DNA from: Streptomyces capitiformicae
GTDB lineage: Bacteria > Actinomycetota > Actinomycetes > Streptomycetales > Streptomycetaceae
DNA length: 64,000 nt
Direction of reading: 5' to 3'
Assembly: GCF_002214185.1 (NCBI RefSeq)
Contig: NZ_CP022161.1
Location: 10,785,957 to 10,849,956 of the forward strand
Part shown: one piece after another, positions 36,899 through 46,000 of the stretch
How the letters are laid out: the number at the start of each line of letters is the position of its first letter
How positions within the stretch are numbered: position 1 is the first letter of the stretch
The notes under the pieces: model-generated
Database searches by the model: none
Told to the model about the DNA's origin: nothing
What the model saw: the letters and a program-made list of their open reading frames with translations, nothing else
Position numbers and translations under genes: made by a program

Positions 36899-38122
36899 GT
36901 GAGCGTAACCACCGCCCACTCCGCATCGGCCGTACCACCCGCCGACGCGACGCCCGCCACGCCGGAGACCGCAGGGGGAGCGCCGTCGCAGGACGAGGGA
37001 TTCTGGGTCGAGCCGGGCGCCTCCGACGCCGAGACGCCTGCCCAGGCCGGCGTCGCGGTTCCCGCTCAGAACTCGGGCGACGAAGCCGCGGGGACTGCCG
37101 TGGACGATGGCGATGACGCCGACGCCGAGGTGGTCGACGAACAAGTCGCCCGCGACGCACGGGAGTTCGGGGTGTACGCCCGCACCGGCGGCTGGGCGTT
37201 CGCGCTCAAGGTCGCGCGGAGTGTGCGGCCCGGCGGCGAGCTGGCCGGGGAGACGCCGAAGGTGTCCGCCAAGCGGTTCGCGGAGCTCGCCGGGTGCTCC
37301 CCGGAGCGGGTCATGCGCTACTACAAGGCCTGGGACAAGGCGGCCGACGACGGCATGGTCCCGCACTTCGAGGCACTCGCCCCGGGCGAGGAGGTCGACC
37401 TGCCGGACTCGGACGTGTGGCTGTCCTACTACAGCTCCCGCAACAGCGCGACCTCCGACCGCGGCACCGCGATCACCGCGGCCGCCGAGGCCGAGGGCAT
37501 CCGCCCGACCAAGGCCCTGGAGGTCGCCGAGAACCCCACCGCGCTGCGCGCCGCGATCCTCGCCGACCCCTCCACCGCCCAGGCGGCCCGCACCGCACTC
37601 CTCGACCGGCTGAAGGAGGACCCCTCCCTCCAGACGGAACTCGCCCGTGACATCGCGCGCACCGACGAGCTGAAGAAGGCGGTCGCGAACGAGACCCAGG
37701 CGGCGAGCCGCATCGGGTACGTCCGGCAGATCGTCGAGAACGGGCAGGTCAAGACCCCGGCCGGGCAGGTCATCGACGCCCCCGCCGAACTGCGCGCCGA
37801 GGCCGAGCGGCATCTGTCGCTCATCGACGAGCTCGACGAGGACGAGGACACCGGCGAGTGGGCGACGGAGGCGTACGACACCGTCAAGGAACTCGTCGTC
37901 CAGACCGTCGAGGCCAACCCCGAGCTGCGGGTCCAGGAACGCCGTACGAAGTTCTACAGCAGCCTGCAGAAGGCGACGAAGGTCTTCGAGGAGCTGACCC
38001 TCGACGACGCCGTCGACCTCGACGCCATCTACGAGGACGACATGCTCCAGCGCCTGGAGGAACTCCAGGAGGCGCTCAACACGTGCATCGCCGCGCTCCG
38101 GAAGGTGTCCCCGGGCGAGTGA
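36899..38122 (+). CDS. Conserved hypothetical with helix-turn-helix and long acidic coiled coil
   Basis: 407 residues from GTG 36899. An acidic, Ala/Pro-rich disordered N terminus (1-90) is followed by a helical segment including VSAKRFAELAGCSPERVMRYY (about 120-140), which looks like a helix-turn-helix, then VDLPDSDVWLSYYSSRNSA and an extended helical region (about 195-405) ending in LEELQEALNTCIAALRKV. The architecture suggests a DNA-associated structural or regulatory protein; no known name is assigned. It is a single gene closed by a hairpin terminator at 38146. Confidence 0.75.
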   Translation: MSVTTAHSASAVPPADATPATPETAGGAPSQDEGFWVEPGASDAETPAQAGVAVPAQNSGDEAAGTAVDDGDDADAEVVDEQVARDAREFGVYARTGGWAFALKVARSVRPGGELAGETPKVSAKRFAELAGCSPERVMRYYKAWDKAADDGMVPHFEALAPGEEVDLPDSDVWLSYYSSRNSATSDRGTAITAAAEAEGIRPTKALEVAENPTALRAAILADPSTAQAARTALLDRLKEDPSLQTELARDIARTDELKKAVANETQAASRIGYVRQIVENGQVKTPAGQVIDAPAELRAEAERHLSLIDELDEDEDTGEWATEAYDTVKELVVQTVEANPELRVQERRTKFYSSLQKATKVFEELTLDDAVDLDAIYEDDMLQRLEELQEALNTCIAALRKVSPGE

Positions 38123-38145
38123 GCCGGGACGCCGGCGCCGGCATG

Positions 38146-38171
38146 CGTGAGGCCCCCCGCAGGGCCTCACG
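38146..38171 (+). terminator. Hairpin terminator
   Basis: CGTGAGGCCC (38146-38155) and GGGCCTCACG (38162-38171) pair perfectly over 10 bp with a 6-nt loop, 24 nt after the stop of the gene at 36899. Confidence 0.8.
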
Positions 38172-38225
38172 TGACCCTCGTCGGGCCGACCAAGGCCAGG
38201 CCGACCCGCCGGAAAACAACCTAAA

Positions 38226-38244
38226 TCACCGGTATTGCATCTAG
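38226..38244. repeat. 19-bp repeat, copy 1 (inverted copy at 51888)
   Basis: TCACCGGTATTGCATCTAG occurs here and, inverted, at 51888-51906 next to an IS701 fragment. It overlaps the stop codon of the APH gene. It may be an IS terminal sequence left behind. Confidence 0.75.
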
Positions 38245-39470
38245 CCGGCCACCTCCATCGCGGCGAGACTCGGACGCGCGGCGCACCGTACCGCCTCGCG
38301 GATGACCCCGGCCGGATCCCCCTCGTGATACGGCCGCTCGGACGCCTCGATGCCGTCGAGGAACTCCTGGTACCGCACGGCGTACGCGAGATGCGCCAGC
38401 GGCTCGGCGAGCGCGAGCGCGCGGGCGGGATCGCTCGCCGGAACGTGGCTCTTCCAGGCGTCGACCCAGGTGCGGACGGCTGTCGAGCGTGCTGCCTCGG
38501 GGAGGAAGTCGTACAGGCGCAGGCAGTCCAGGACCGGGTTGCCCCAGTGGGCGTCGGCGAAGTCCACGACGACGGGCGGTCCGCCGTCGCTGCGCCAGTT
38601 GCCCGGATGGAAGTCGGCGTGCACGACGGTGTCGGGCAGCCCGCACTCGGCGAGCCGTCCCCAGCGGTCCGCCAACCTCCGTGCTGCGGCCCGCTCTTGG
38701 GAGCTGAGGCCCAAGTCGGCGGTGTGGTCCAGCAGTTCGCGCAGCCGCTCGCCGAGCACCTCGTCGCGCCGGTCCCGAAGCCCGGGTGGCCGCCGGTCGA
38801 CGAGCGCGGCCTGCGCGGCGACGAACCGGCGCACCCCGGCCTCGACCGTGGCGGCATCGGCTGCCCAACAGTCCTCACCGGGGATGTGCTCCAGCAGCAC
38901 CCGCCGCTCGCCGGAGCCGAGAACGGTGGGCACGAGACCCGCGTCCACCTCGGCGAACGCGGCGATGACGGTGGCCTCCTCGGAGGCGAAGTGCGGCGTC
39001 GCCTTGAGCCAGACCGGTCCTTGGCCCGTGGGAAGCCGGAAGAGGCCCGCCAGATTCCACGTCCGCCGTTGCTCGACCGGCCCCGTCACCGGCCGCCCCA
39101 GTGCGGCCAGCGTCCGCGAGGCCCAGTCGAGCAACTCCCGCAGCCCGTCGGTGCGCGCCCATGGCGATCGCAGTGCCTCGTCCCCGCCCAACAGCCCCTG
39201 ATGCACCGCCCGTTGCTTCGGAGGCTTCAGAGCACCTGGTTCGGGTGGCTCCAACGCCTCCACGTGATACGTCACATGGCCGTCCCGCCCGCCCTCACCC
39301 CCGTCGACATCCAGGAGACGCACGACCAGCACCGGCACCCCGAGTGCGCGTTCCAACTGTCCGACGACCGGCCCGACCTCGGCCCACCAGGGAACGTCGA
39401 CGGAAAAGGGCCCCGCGACACCGAGGATGTCCCCACCCGATGTCACCCATGCGCTCACGGTTCGACTCAC
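38241..39470 (-). CDS. APH-family (aminoglycoside phosphotransferase-like) kinase
   Basis: 409 residues, GTG start at 39470. The N-terminal about 110 residues are Nudix-like or unassigned (VLVVRLLDVDGGEGG). The kinase-like part shows VWLKATP (ATP-binding Lys), VLLEHIPGEDCW, the catalytic loop VVHADFHPGNWR (HxDxxxxN) and VVVDFADAHWGNPVLD (metal-binding DxD-like). Such enzymes phosphorylate antibiotics or small metabolites; no resistance can be claimed from this. The stop codon lies within a 19-bp repeat shared with 51888, so the very 3' end may be rearranged. Confidence 0.85.
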   Translation of the reverse strand: MSRTVSAWVTSGGDILGVAGPFSVDVPWWAEVGPVVGQLERALGVPVLVVRLLDVDGGEGGRDGHVTYHVEALEPPEPGALKPPKQRAVHQGLLGGDEALRSPWARTDGLRELLDWASRTLAALGRPVTGPVEQRRTWNLAGLFRLPTGQGPVWLKATPHFASEEATVIAAFAEVDAGLVPTVLGSGERRVLLEHIPGEDCWAADAATVEAGVRRFVAAQAALVDRRPPGLRDRRDEVLGERLRELLDHTADLGLSSQERAAARRLADRWGRLAECGLPDTVVHADFHPGNWRSDGGPPVVVDFADAHWGNPVLDCLRLYDFLPEAARSTAVRTWVDAWKSHVPASDPARALALAEPLAHLAYAVRYQEFLDGIEASERPYHEGDPAGVIREAVRCAARPSLAAMEVAG

Positions 39471-39651
39471 GGGCGCCAGTGTGGACGCGCAACCGACGCT
39501 CGGCGAACGAATATCGCGGCAGCTACTGCCTCGGCGCTACTCACCGTATGTGCGTACTGACCCTGCGTTTCACGTGAAACGGTGACACGGACATGGAGAC
39601 GGCCGACCCGCCTGAGCGGGTCGGCCGCTGTTACCCCTCGCGGGCGTTCGG

Positions 39652-40095
39652 TTACATCTGTGGCGTGCGTGACGTCTTCGCCGATGCGCCGGCGCACGTC
39701 AGCCCCAGGAGCAGGGCCAGGGCGCCAATGATGATGTTGTTGACCACGACACCGGCGTCCGGGCTGTCGCCGACGATCCACGGCGAGATGATCATCCAGA
39801 TGCCTGTGGCGCACATGGCCCAGCTCAGGCCGTACATCCTCTCCGGCCTTGCCGTGAAGCCGAGGGCCAGCAGGCCGATTGCGATGCCCACGATCAGATT
39901 GTGGGGCACCAGCGAGGGCTGGCTGGTCGTGTAGTGAAGTATCCACGGGGACACGGCGCAGTACAGACCGAGCAGGAACACTGGTCCGTCCACGAGCGCC
40001 ACATCGCGACCACCGAGCATGCGGGCGTACCTAGCCTGCATTTCGGTTACATCAGGGTGGCTGGCTATGTCACTCCTGGGTGAGACGTTGGCCAT
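39652..40095 (-). CDS. SPW-repeat membrane protein
   Basis: 147 residues; ATG 40095 follows GGAG. Two SPW motifs occur in a tandem repeat of membrane helices: FLLGLYCAVSPWIL and CATGIWMIISPWIV. Each unit has two predicted transmembrane segments, so four helices in total, with a soluble N terminus (about 45 residues). The SPW family is of unknown function, common in actinobacteria. Stand-alone gene. Confidence 0.88.
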   Translation of the reverse strand: MANVSPRSDIASHPDVTEMQARYARMLGGRDVALVDGPVFLLGLYCAVSPWILHYTTSQPSLVPHNLIVGIAIGLLALGFTARPERMYGLSWAMCATGIWMIISPWIVGDSPDAGVVVNNIIIGALALLLGLTCAGASAKTSRTPQM

Positions 40096-40262
40096 GACTC
40101 GACTCCTTTGAACTCGGCAGGCCTGACCGCGTCTGGTGGGGTATGCGGTAAGCGCCGCGTACATTCATTCTGCGCTTATTTCCCCTTTATGTGTAGTGGT
40201 GGTCCCAGGGCGAGGGGTGGGGGAGGGGTGCTCAGAAGTTACTGGCGGGTTGTTGGCAGACT

Positions 40263-40652
40263 GTGCCGATGATGCTTCCCGCCGAAGCCGTTGCCGCCAC
40301 CGCGCTGATCGAGGTCATACGCATATCCGCCCTCCCGACCAGGCACGGCGCCCCGTACCCCGGCAAGGTGGTCGCCCACTGGGCAGGGAGCGAGGTCGCC
40401 GACGCTCTGGCCTTGATCGAGAACCTGCCCGGCAGCCAACAGCACCGCTGTGGTTTCTCGCCGGGCTGGAGCGTGCGGGCGTACGAGGACGCTCTCGAAC
40501 TGCCCCTGTTCGAGGCGGCGTTCTGTTTCACGTGCCACGAAGTCCGCATGCACGGACCGGCCGTGTCACCTGCGCTGAGCACGCAGTTCTTCGACGCCGA
40601 CGCCTCATCCGCCCAGGCCCTCCTGGCCCTCTTCCGCGCGGCAGCCCCCTAG
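40263..40652 (+). CDS. Hypothetical protein
   Basis: 129 residues from GTG 40263. The sequence begins with an alanine-rich helix (EAVAATALIEVIRISAL) and contains GFSPGWSVRAYED, FEAAFCFTCHEVRMHG and a C-terminal helix AQALLALFRAA. Coding bias fits Streptomyces. No family is recognised; no neighbours in an obvious operon. Confidence 0.62.
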   Translation: MPMMLPAEAVAATALIEVIRISALPTRHGAPYPGKVVAHWAGSEVADALALIENLPGSQQHRCGFSPGWSVRAYEDALELPLFEAAFCFTCHEVRMHGPAVSPALSTQFFDADASSAQALLALFRAAAP

Positions 40653-41047
40653 CGGGTCAGACTCGTTCCGCGAAGGAGGGCCGCACCTGCTCGACGGGCT
40701 CGATCCGGAAACCGTACGGTCTGTGCAGGCGGGCCTCGCCCGCAGCGAGTCCGAGGGGCAGCGAGTCCGAGGGGCAGCAGCGGATGCTCGCCCTGCACGG
40801 CGGCAGCCGGGACTTCCTGGAGATCCCCCAACCTGTGGGCGGGTATCGGCCTGGTGCGCGGCGGCGCGAGCACCGCCCTGGTCGGCAACGACGACGACGT
40901 CGCCGGGCGCCGCCCAGGGCCTGTGGCGACACGCATCCGCCGAGCCGGTGGCGGCTCCGACGACGCGGGTGCGGGTACCGTTCGCGAGCAGCTGACCCGA
41001 GGCGTCCCAGCGGGGGCTGACGCGCGAGCGCAAGACCCCCGCAGGGG
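40653..41047. other. 395-nt stretch with a decayed coding remnant
   Basis: Both strands have GC-biased open frames but none is convincing. The plus strand reads LLDGLDPETVRSVQAGLAR at about 40686-40742 and then MLALHGGSRDFLEIP in a different frame after a 16-bp tandem duplication (40743-40774). The remainder (ALVGNDDDVAG) looks like degraded protein-coding DNA. I see no intact gene. Confidence 0.4.
40743..40774 (+). repeat. 16-bp tandem duplication
   Basis: CAGCGAGTCCGAGGGG occurs twice in direct succession (40743-40758, 40759-40774). The unit is not a multiple of three and breaks the frame of the surrounding remnant. Confidence 0.85.
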
Positions 41048-42091
41048 TCAGGACGCGGCGGACAGCGAGTCGAGATGTGCCTGGCGAACCTCGGCGGTCT
41101 GCCCCTGCACCAGCAGGAACAACGCCTCGCGCGCCAGCCGTTGGGCCCGGTTGTCCAGGTCCAGGGAGCGTCCGCCGCCGGCCACGACCGCGGCGGTCGT
41201 CGCCTTGCGCAGCAGACCGTACGCCTTCGTCTTGAGCGCCAGCCGCTCCTCCATGTGCTCATGGGGCGCCGGATGGTCGGCGAGGGCGTACGCCTGGCGC
41301 CGCACCCGGTCCAGCCGCAGACGCAGCGCCTTCGTCGTGGCGTCGTCCTGGTCGAGCAGCGAGAGGGCCGACTCGGCGACCCCGAACACCGCCGGCGAGG
41401 CGTTCGTCGGCTTGGGCCGGTCGCCCGCGGCCCAGGTCTCGTACGGGGCATGCAGGGCCACGTTGTCATCGGGGATCCACAGCCCGTCGAGGTGGAGCGA
41501 GACCGTACGGGCGGCAGTGAGCGCCGCCAGCCGCATCGGCGCCGACGCCTTCAACCCCGACTGCGGCTCGGCCTCCGTGAAGGCGAAGACCACCTCGTCG
41601 GCGTCCGTCACCCCGGCCAGCAGCATCACATCGTTCAGCCCCCACCCGGTGTACCAGGGAACCGTCCCGTGGAACCGCCACCCGCCGCGCTTCGGCACCG
41701 CCCGGACCGGGACCTGCGGATACCGTCGCAGATGCGCGTACGCGACTCCGGACAGCAGCTCACCGGTGGCCAGTTTCCCCAACAGGCGCTCTCGCGCCGG
41801 TAGTTCACTCCTCGCCAGGGTCAGCACCGGCGTGTAGTGCTGTGTCTGCACGAACCAGGTCGAGCAGCAGGCGCCCGCCAGGATCTCCGCGATCTCGCGC
41901 GCCACGGAGTTGGGGGCCCCCGAACCGCCGTACGCCACGGGCGCGTTCACCCCGAGCAGCCCCGACTTCTTGATGGCCTCGATACTGCCGGCCGGCACCC
42001 CCTCCTGGTCGACGCGTTCGGCCTGGGGCGCCAGCACCTCGGCGGCGAGTCTGCGCGCCTGGACGACGAGAGGGTGCGGTGACGTGGTCAT
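41048..42091 (-). CDS. Acyl-CoA dehydrogenase-like flavoprotein
   Basis: 347 residues; ATG 42091 is preceded by GGGGAG. N-terminal helical domain: VPAGSIEAIKKSGLLGVNAP and YGGSGAPNSVAREIAEIL, with a Cys/Ser-rich segment ACCSTWFVQTQH. The middle beta domain has VPWYTGWGLNDVMLLAG, and the C-terminal helices carry ALKTKAYGLLRKATTAAVVAGGGR. This matches acyl-CoA dehydrogenase or flavin monooxygenase-type (DszC-like) oxidases rather than canonical fatty-acid enzymes, because the usual catalytic Glu motif is not seen. Substrate unknown. Adjacent upstream DNA encodes nothing clear. Confidence 0.82.
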   Translation of the reverse strand: MTTSPHPLVVQARRLAAEVLAPQAERVDQEGVPAGSIEAIKKSGLLGVNAPVAYGGSGAPNSVAREIAEILAGACCSTWFVQTQHYTPVLTLARSELPARERLLGKLATGELLSGVAYAHLRRYPQVPVRAVPKRGGWRFHGTVPWYTGWGLNDVMLLAGVTDADEVVFAFTEAEPQSGLKASAPMRLAALTAARTVSLHLDGLWIPDDNVALHAPYETWAAGDRPKPTNASPAVFGVAESALSLLDQDDATTKALRLRLDRVRRQAYALADHPAPHEHMEERLALKTKAYGLLRKATTAAVVAGGGRSLDLDNRAQRLAREALFLLVQGQTAEVRQAHLDSLSAAS

Positions 42092-42365
42092 AGGGAGATT
42101 CTCCCCGCCTCCGCACCCAAAGATCACTCAGCGGTGGTACGGCTCCGGAGCAGATGTGCGTGACCTGTGTCACCTCGGGCTCATGTCAGGTCGGTGGCCG
42201 CGAGCGGTCAGGCCGCTGCGTTTCCATGTGATCGTCGGGGTCGCGCCCCGACCGCTTCCGGCCCGCGGCCACCCCGCTCAAGGAAGCCCAGCCGGCCAAC
42301 GCGCCCCTGAGCGTCGAGGAGGCGCTTGTGTTCGTGGACGACTTACCCTGTCACAAGCCTGAACC

Positions 42366-42421
42366 ATGACTACGGCCCCGCTCCCTTCTCGGCGCTTTCC
42401 AGGGGGCGGGGCCGCAGTCAT
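42366..42421 (-). terminator. Long hairpin terminator of the secreted protein gene
   Basis: Arms 42366-42381 and 42406-42421 pair over 16 bp with one mismatch, enclosing a 24-nt loop, just beyond the stop codon at 42442. Confidence 0.7.
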
Positions 42422-42441
42422 GCGGTCACGAAGAGGGCATG

Positions 42442-42894
42442 TCAGGTGCGAGTGCGGTCCCAGCCGGACCAGTGGCCGCTGGTGTAGCGCTCGTTGTACC
42501 AGCGGTTGCCGTCACCTCCGATACAGGTGACGGCGAAGTTCCAGCCGTTGGCCCACTCCACACCCATCGACTTCCTGCCCTTGTAGCACTTGCCGCCCAT
42601 CGGCTTCCAGCCGCTCAGACCGCTGCCCGAACTCCACTTGGTGTACGGGACGTTGTTCGTGCCGATGACGAAGACCTGGGTGTGGCCGTTGGGAAGCCTG
42701 TGGGCCTTGTTCGACCCGCACAGGAAGCGTCCGCCCCAGTTGCTGTAGGTGCAGAAGCCGGTGGAGCCGACCTCTACGAGTTCGTCTCCGGGGTCGGTGT
42801 CATCGGCAAACGCGCTGGTTTGAGCGGCGGTGACGGCTCCACCGGCGAGCATCAGCGTGCCGGCAGCCATGGCGAGTGTCTTTCGTAGCTTCAC
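42442..42894 (-). CDS. Small secreted protein, hypothetical
   Basis: 150 residues from GTG 42894. A Sec signal peptide (KLRKTLAMAAGTLMLAGGAVT, cleavage near AFA-DD) precedes a mature protein rich in Gly, Trp and four Cys (GFCTYSNW, RFLCGSNKA, GKCYKGRKS, AVTCIGG), likely two disulfides. The C-terminal repeats of W-x-x-GW type (EWANGWNFAVTC, HWSGWDRTRT) suggest an exposed binding surface. Function unknown. It has its own terminator and lies directly upstream of a PKS break on the opposite strand. Confidence 0.75.
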   Translation of the reverse strand: MKLRKTLAMAAGTLMLAGGAVTAAQTSAFADDTDPGDELVEVGSTGFCTYSNWGGRFLCGSNKAHRLPNGHTQVFVIGTNNVPYTKWSSGSGLSGWKPMGGKCYKGRKSMGVEWANGWNFAVTCIGGDGNRWYNERYTSGHWSGWDRTRT

Positions 42895-43059
42895 GAGTGT
42901 TTCCCCCAAGCGCTCGAGGTTGTGCTTCGGTCGAGGAGAGAGACTGCCGGCGGAACTATTCCGTCCGCCCTGGTCTCCTTGTGTTCCCAGAACGTACGGT
43001 CCGCCGCGTACGACCCGCGTCGCACACGGGGTTGAACTCCTGTGCAGACCAGCGCGGTA

Positions 43060-46000
43060 GACGTGCGTCTGCTCACCGAGGCACGCGCATGGCCCACGGA
43101 GGAGGGACGGCCGCGCCGCGCCGCCGTCTCCGCCTTCGGCGTGAGCGGCACCAACGCCCACGCCGTCCTTGAGGAAGCACCTCGCGAAGAGCCCACTTCT
43201 GCCGACGCGGACGAGCCGCCCACCACCACCGAGGCGCTGCCGAAGACGACTTTGCCCGCCCTGCCCTGGACGCTCTCCGCCCGGACCCCGGAGGCCCTGC
43301 CCGCCCAGGCCGCACGACTCCTCGCCCACCTGCGGGACAACCCCGGCATCGACTCGCTCGACGTCGCCTGGTCGCTCGCCGCACACCGGTCGGCCCTGCC
43401 GTACCGGGCCGCCGTCATCGGCACCGACCACACCGAACTCATCGAGAGACTCACGGCCCTGGCCGGCGGCGAGCAGGCCGACGGCATCGTCGTCGACACG
43501 GCCCGGGCCGAAGGCCGTACGGCGTTCCTGTTCGCCGGACAGGGATCCCAACGGCTCGGAATGGGAAGGGAGTTGTACGACTCCTACCCCGTCTTCGCGA
43601 AGGTGTTCGACGAGGTTCGTGCTCATCTCGACACCGAACTGACTGCCCCTCTGCGGGAGATCGTCTTCGGTGATGACGAAGAGGCCCTGAACCGGACGGA
43701 GTTCGCGCAGCCCGCTCTCTTCGCGCTTGAGGTGGCGCTGTTCCGGTTGCTGGAGTCGTGGGGTGTGCGGCCGGATGTGCTGGCCGGGCATTCGATCGGT
43801 GAGATCGCGGCGGCGCATGTGGCGGGGGTGTGGTCGCTGGCCGACGCGTGCCGTCTGGTGGCGGCGCGTGGCCGGTTGATGCAGGCGCTGCCCGAGGGTG
43901 GTGCGATGGTCGCGGTGCAGGCGGCGGAGGACGAGGTACTGTCCCTGCTGAACGACCAGGTCGGTATCGCCGCCGTCAACGGACCGCGGACCGTTGTGGT
44001 CTCCGGCGCCGCCGACGCGGTCGACGAGATCGCGGCGCACTTCCGCGCCCAGGACCGTAAGGTCACCGCGCTGCGGGTGAGCCATGCCTTCCACTCGCCG
44101 CTGATGGAGCCGATGCTCGCCGACTTCCGCGAGGTCGCGGAGAGCCTGGCCTACGACGAGCCCGGCCTGCCGATCGTCTCGACCGTCACCGGAGAGACCG
44201 CCACCGCCGACGAGTTGATGTCGCCCGAGTACTGGGTGCGGCACGTCCGCCAGTCCGTCCGTTACGCCGACGCCGTACGCGCCCTCGTCCGGCAGAAGGC
44301 GACCCGGTTCGTCGAGCTCGGCCCGGACGGCACGCTCACCGCCCTTGCCCAGGGTTGCCCGGAGGCCGTCGACGCCGGGAGCGTCCTGTTCTCCGCCACG
44401 CTGCGCAAGGACCGCGACGAACCCACCAGCATCCTCACGGCGGTTGCCCGTCTGCACACCCACGGAGCCACGGTCGCCTGGAACGCCGTACTGCCGGGCG
44501 GCAACCGGGTGGAGCTGCCCACGTACGCCTTCCAGCACCAGCGTTACTGGTTGGCGAATCAGGACAAGGACCAGGATCAGGAACGAGGGGGCGACGGCGG
44601 GCAGCAGCCGCCGCGCGGCTCCGCCGACGCCGAGTTCTGGGACGCCGTCGAGCAGGGCGATGTCGGTTCGCTGGCCGAGTCCCTGGGCCTCGCCGAGGAG
44701 ACCCTCGACGGTCTCGTTCCGGCTCTGTCGTCCTGGCGGCGGCGTCGCCAGGAACGCTCCCGGGCCGACCAATGGCTCTACCGAACGCATTGGAAGCCGC
44801 TCGACACGACGTCCGCCGCCGCGCCGACCGGTCGCCGACTGGTGCTCGTGCCGGAAGGCGGTACGGGTGGCGCCGCCGACACCGAAGCCGTCGTCGCGGA
44901 ACTAGCCGCGCGCGGCGCCGACCCGGTGGTCGTAGAATTCCCGGCCGCACCTGAACGAGCTTCTCTCGCGGCTCAGTTGAAGACCGCCGTTGCCGCTGCC
45001 GACGCGTCCGATCCCGTCTCGGGTGTGATCCTCGCCGCCCTTGCCCCCGCCGGCCAGGGTGACGCGACGCAGATGTGCGCTGCCGTGGCCGTGGCGCTCC
45101 AGGCGCTGGGGGACGCGGGTGTGTCGGCACCGCTGTGGGTGCTGACCCGTGGCGCCGTGTCGGTGGGCCGCTCCGACGGTCCCGTCGATCCCGTGCAGAG
45201 CGCGGTGTGGGGTCTGGGCAGGGTCGCTGCCCTGGAATACCCGGACCGTTGGGGCGGGCTCCTCGATCTGCCCGAGACACCGGACAGCCGCGCCCTGCGC
45301 CGGCTCTCCCTCGTCCTGGCCGGCGGGACCGCCGACGAGGACCAGGTCGCGGTGCGGGCGTCGGGCGTGTTCGGGCGCCGGCTGGCGCGGGTGACCCCGA
45401 GCCGGGCTCTCGGTGACACGGCCGAAGCGGCAGACGGGTGGCGGCCGCGCGGCACGGTACTGGTGACCGGCGGTACGGGTGCGTTGGGCGCCCGGGTCGC
45501 CCGGTGGGCGGCCTCGGCCGGCGCGGAGCACCTGGTGCTGGTGAGCCGTCGCGGCCCGGAGGCCGCCGGTGCCGTAGCGCTGCGGGACGAACTGGCCGCG
45601 TCGGGTGTACGGGTGACGGTCGCCGCGTGCGACGTGTCGGACCGTACGGCGGTCGCCGCGCTGCTGGCGGAGCACCCCGTGGACGCCGTGGTGCACACGG
45701 CGGGTGTGCTGGACGACGGCGTCATCGACGCGCTGACGCCGGAGCGGTTCGCCACGGTGTCCCGGACGAAGGCGCTGGGCGCGCTGCACCTCGACGAACT
45801 CACCCGCGACCGTGACCTGGACGCCTTCGTCCTCTTCTCCTCCTTCGCGGGCACCGTCGGCGCGGCAGGCCAGGGCAACTACGCGGCGGCGAACGCCTTC
45901 CTCGACGCCCTCGCCGAGCGCCGCCGGGCCGCCGGACTCCCGGCGACGTCGATCGCCTGGGGACCGTGGGCCGACGGCGGCATGGCCGACGACGCCGGTA

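Noticed and set aside
36893..38878. A 661-residue minus-strand frame across the hypothetical gene at 36899 and the APH gene
   Set aside because: It crosses a terminator and reads antisense to one gene and out of frame through another.
38241..39470. Antibiotic resistance gene
   Set aside because: The APH fold is clear but the family includes many metabolic kinases; nothing in the sequence points to a drug substrate.
43042..43060. GTG 43042 as the start of the plus-strand PKS
   Set aside because: It lies in foreign sequence; the PKS enters at a KS C-terminal motif, so no native start exists.
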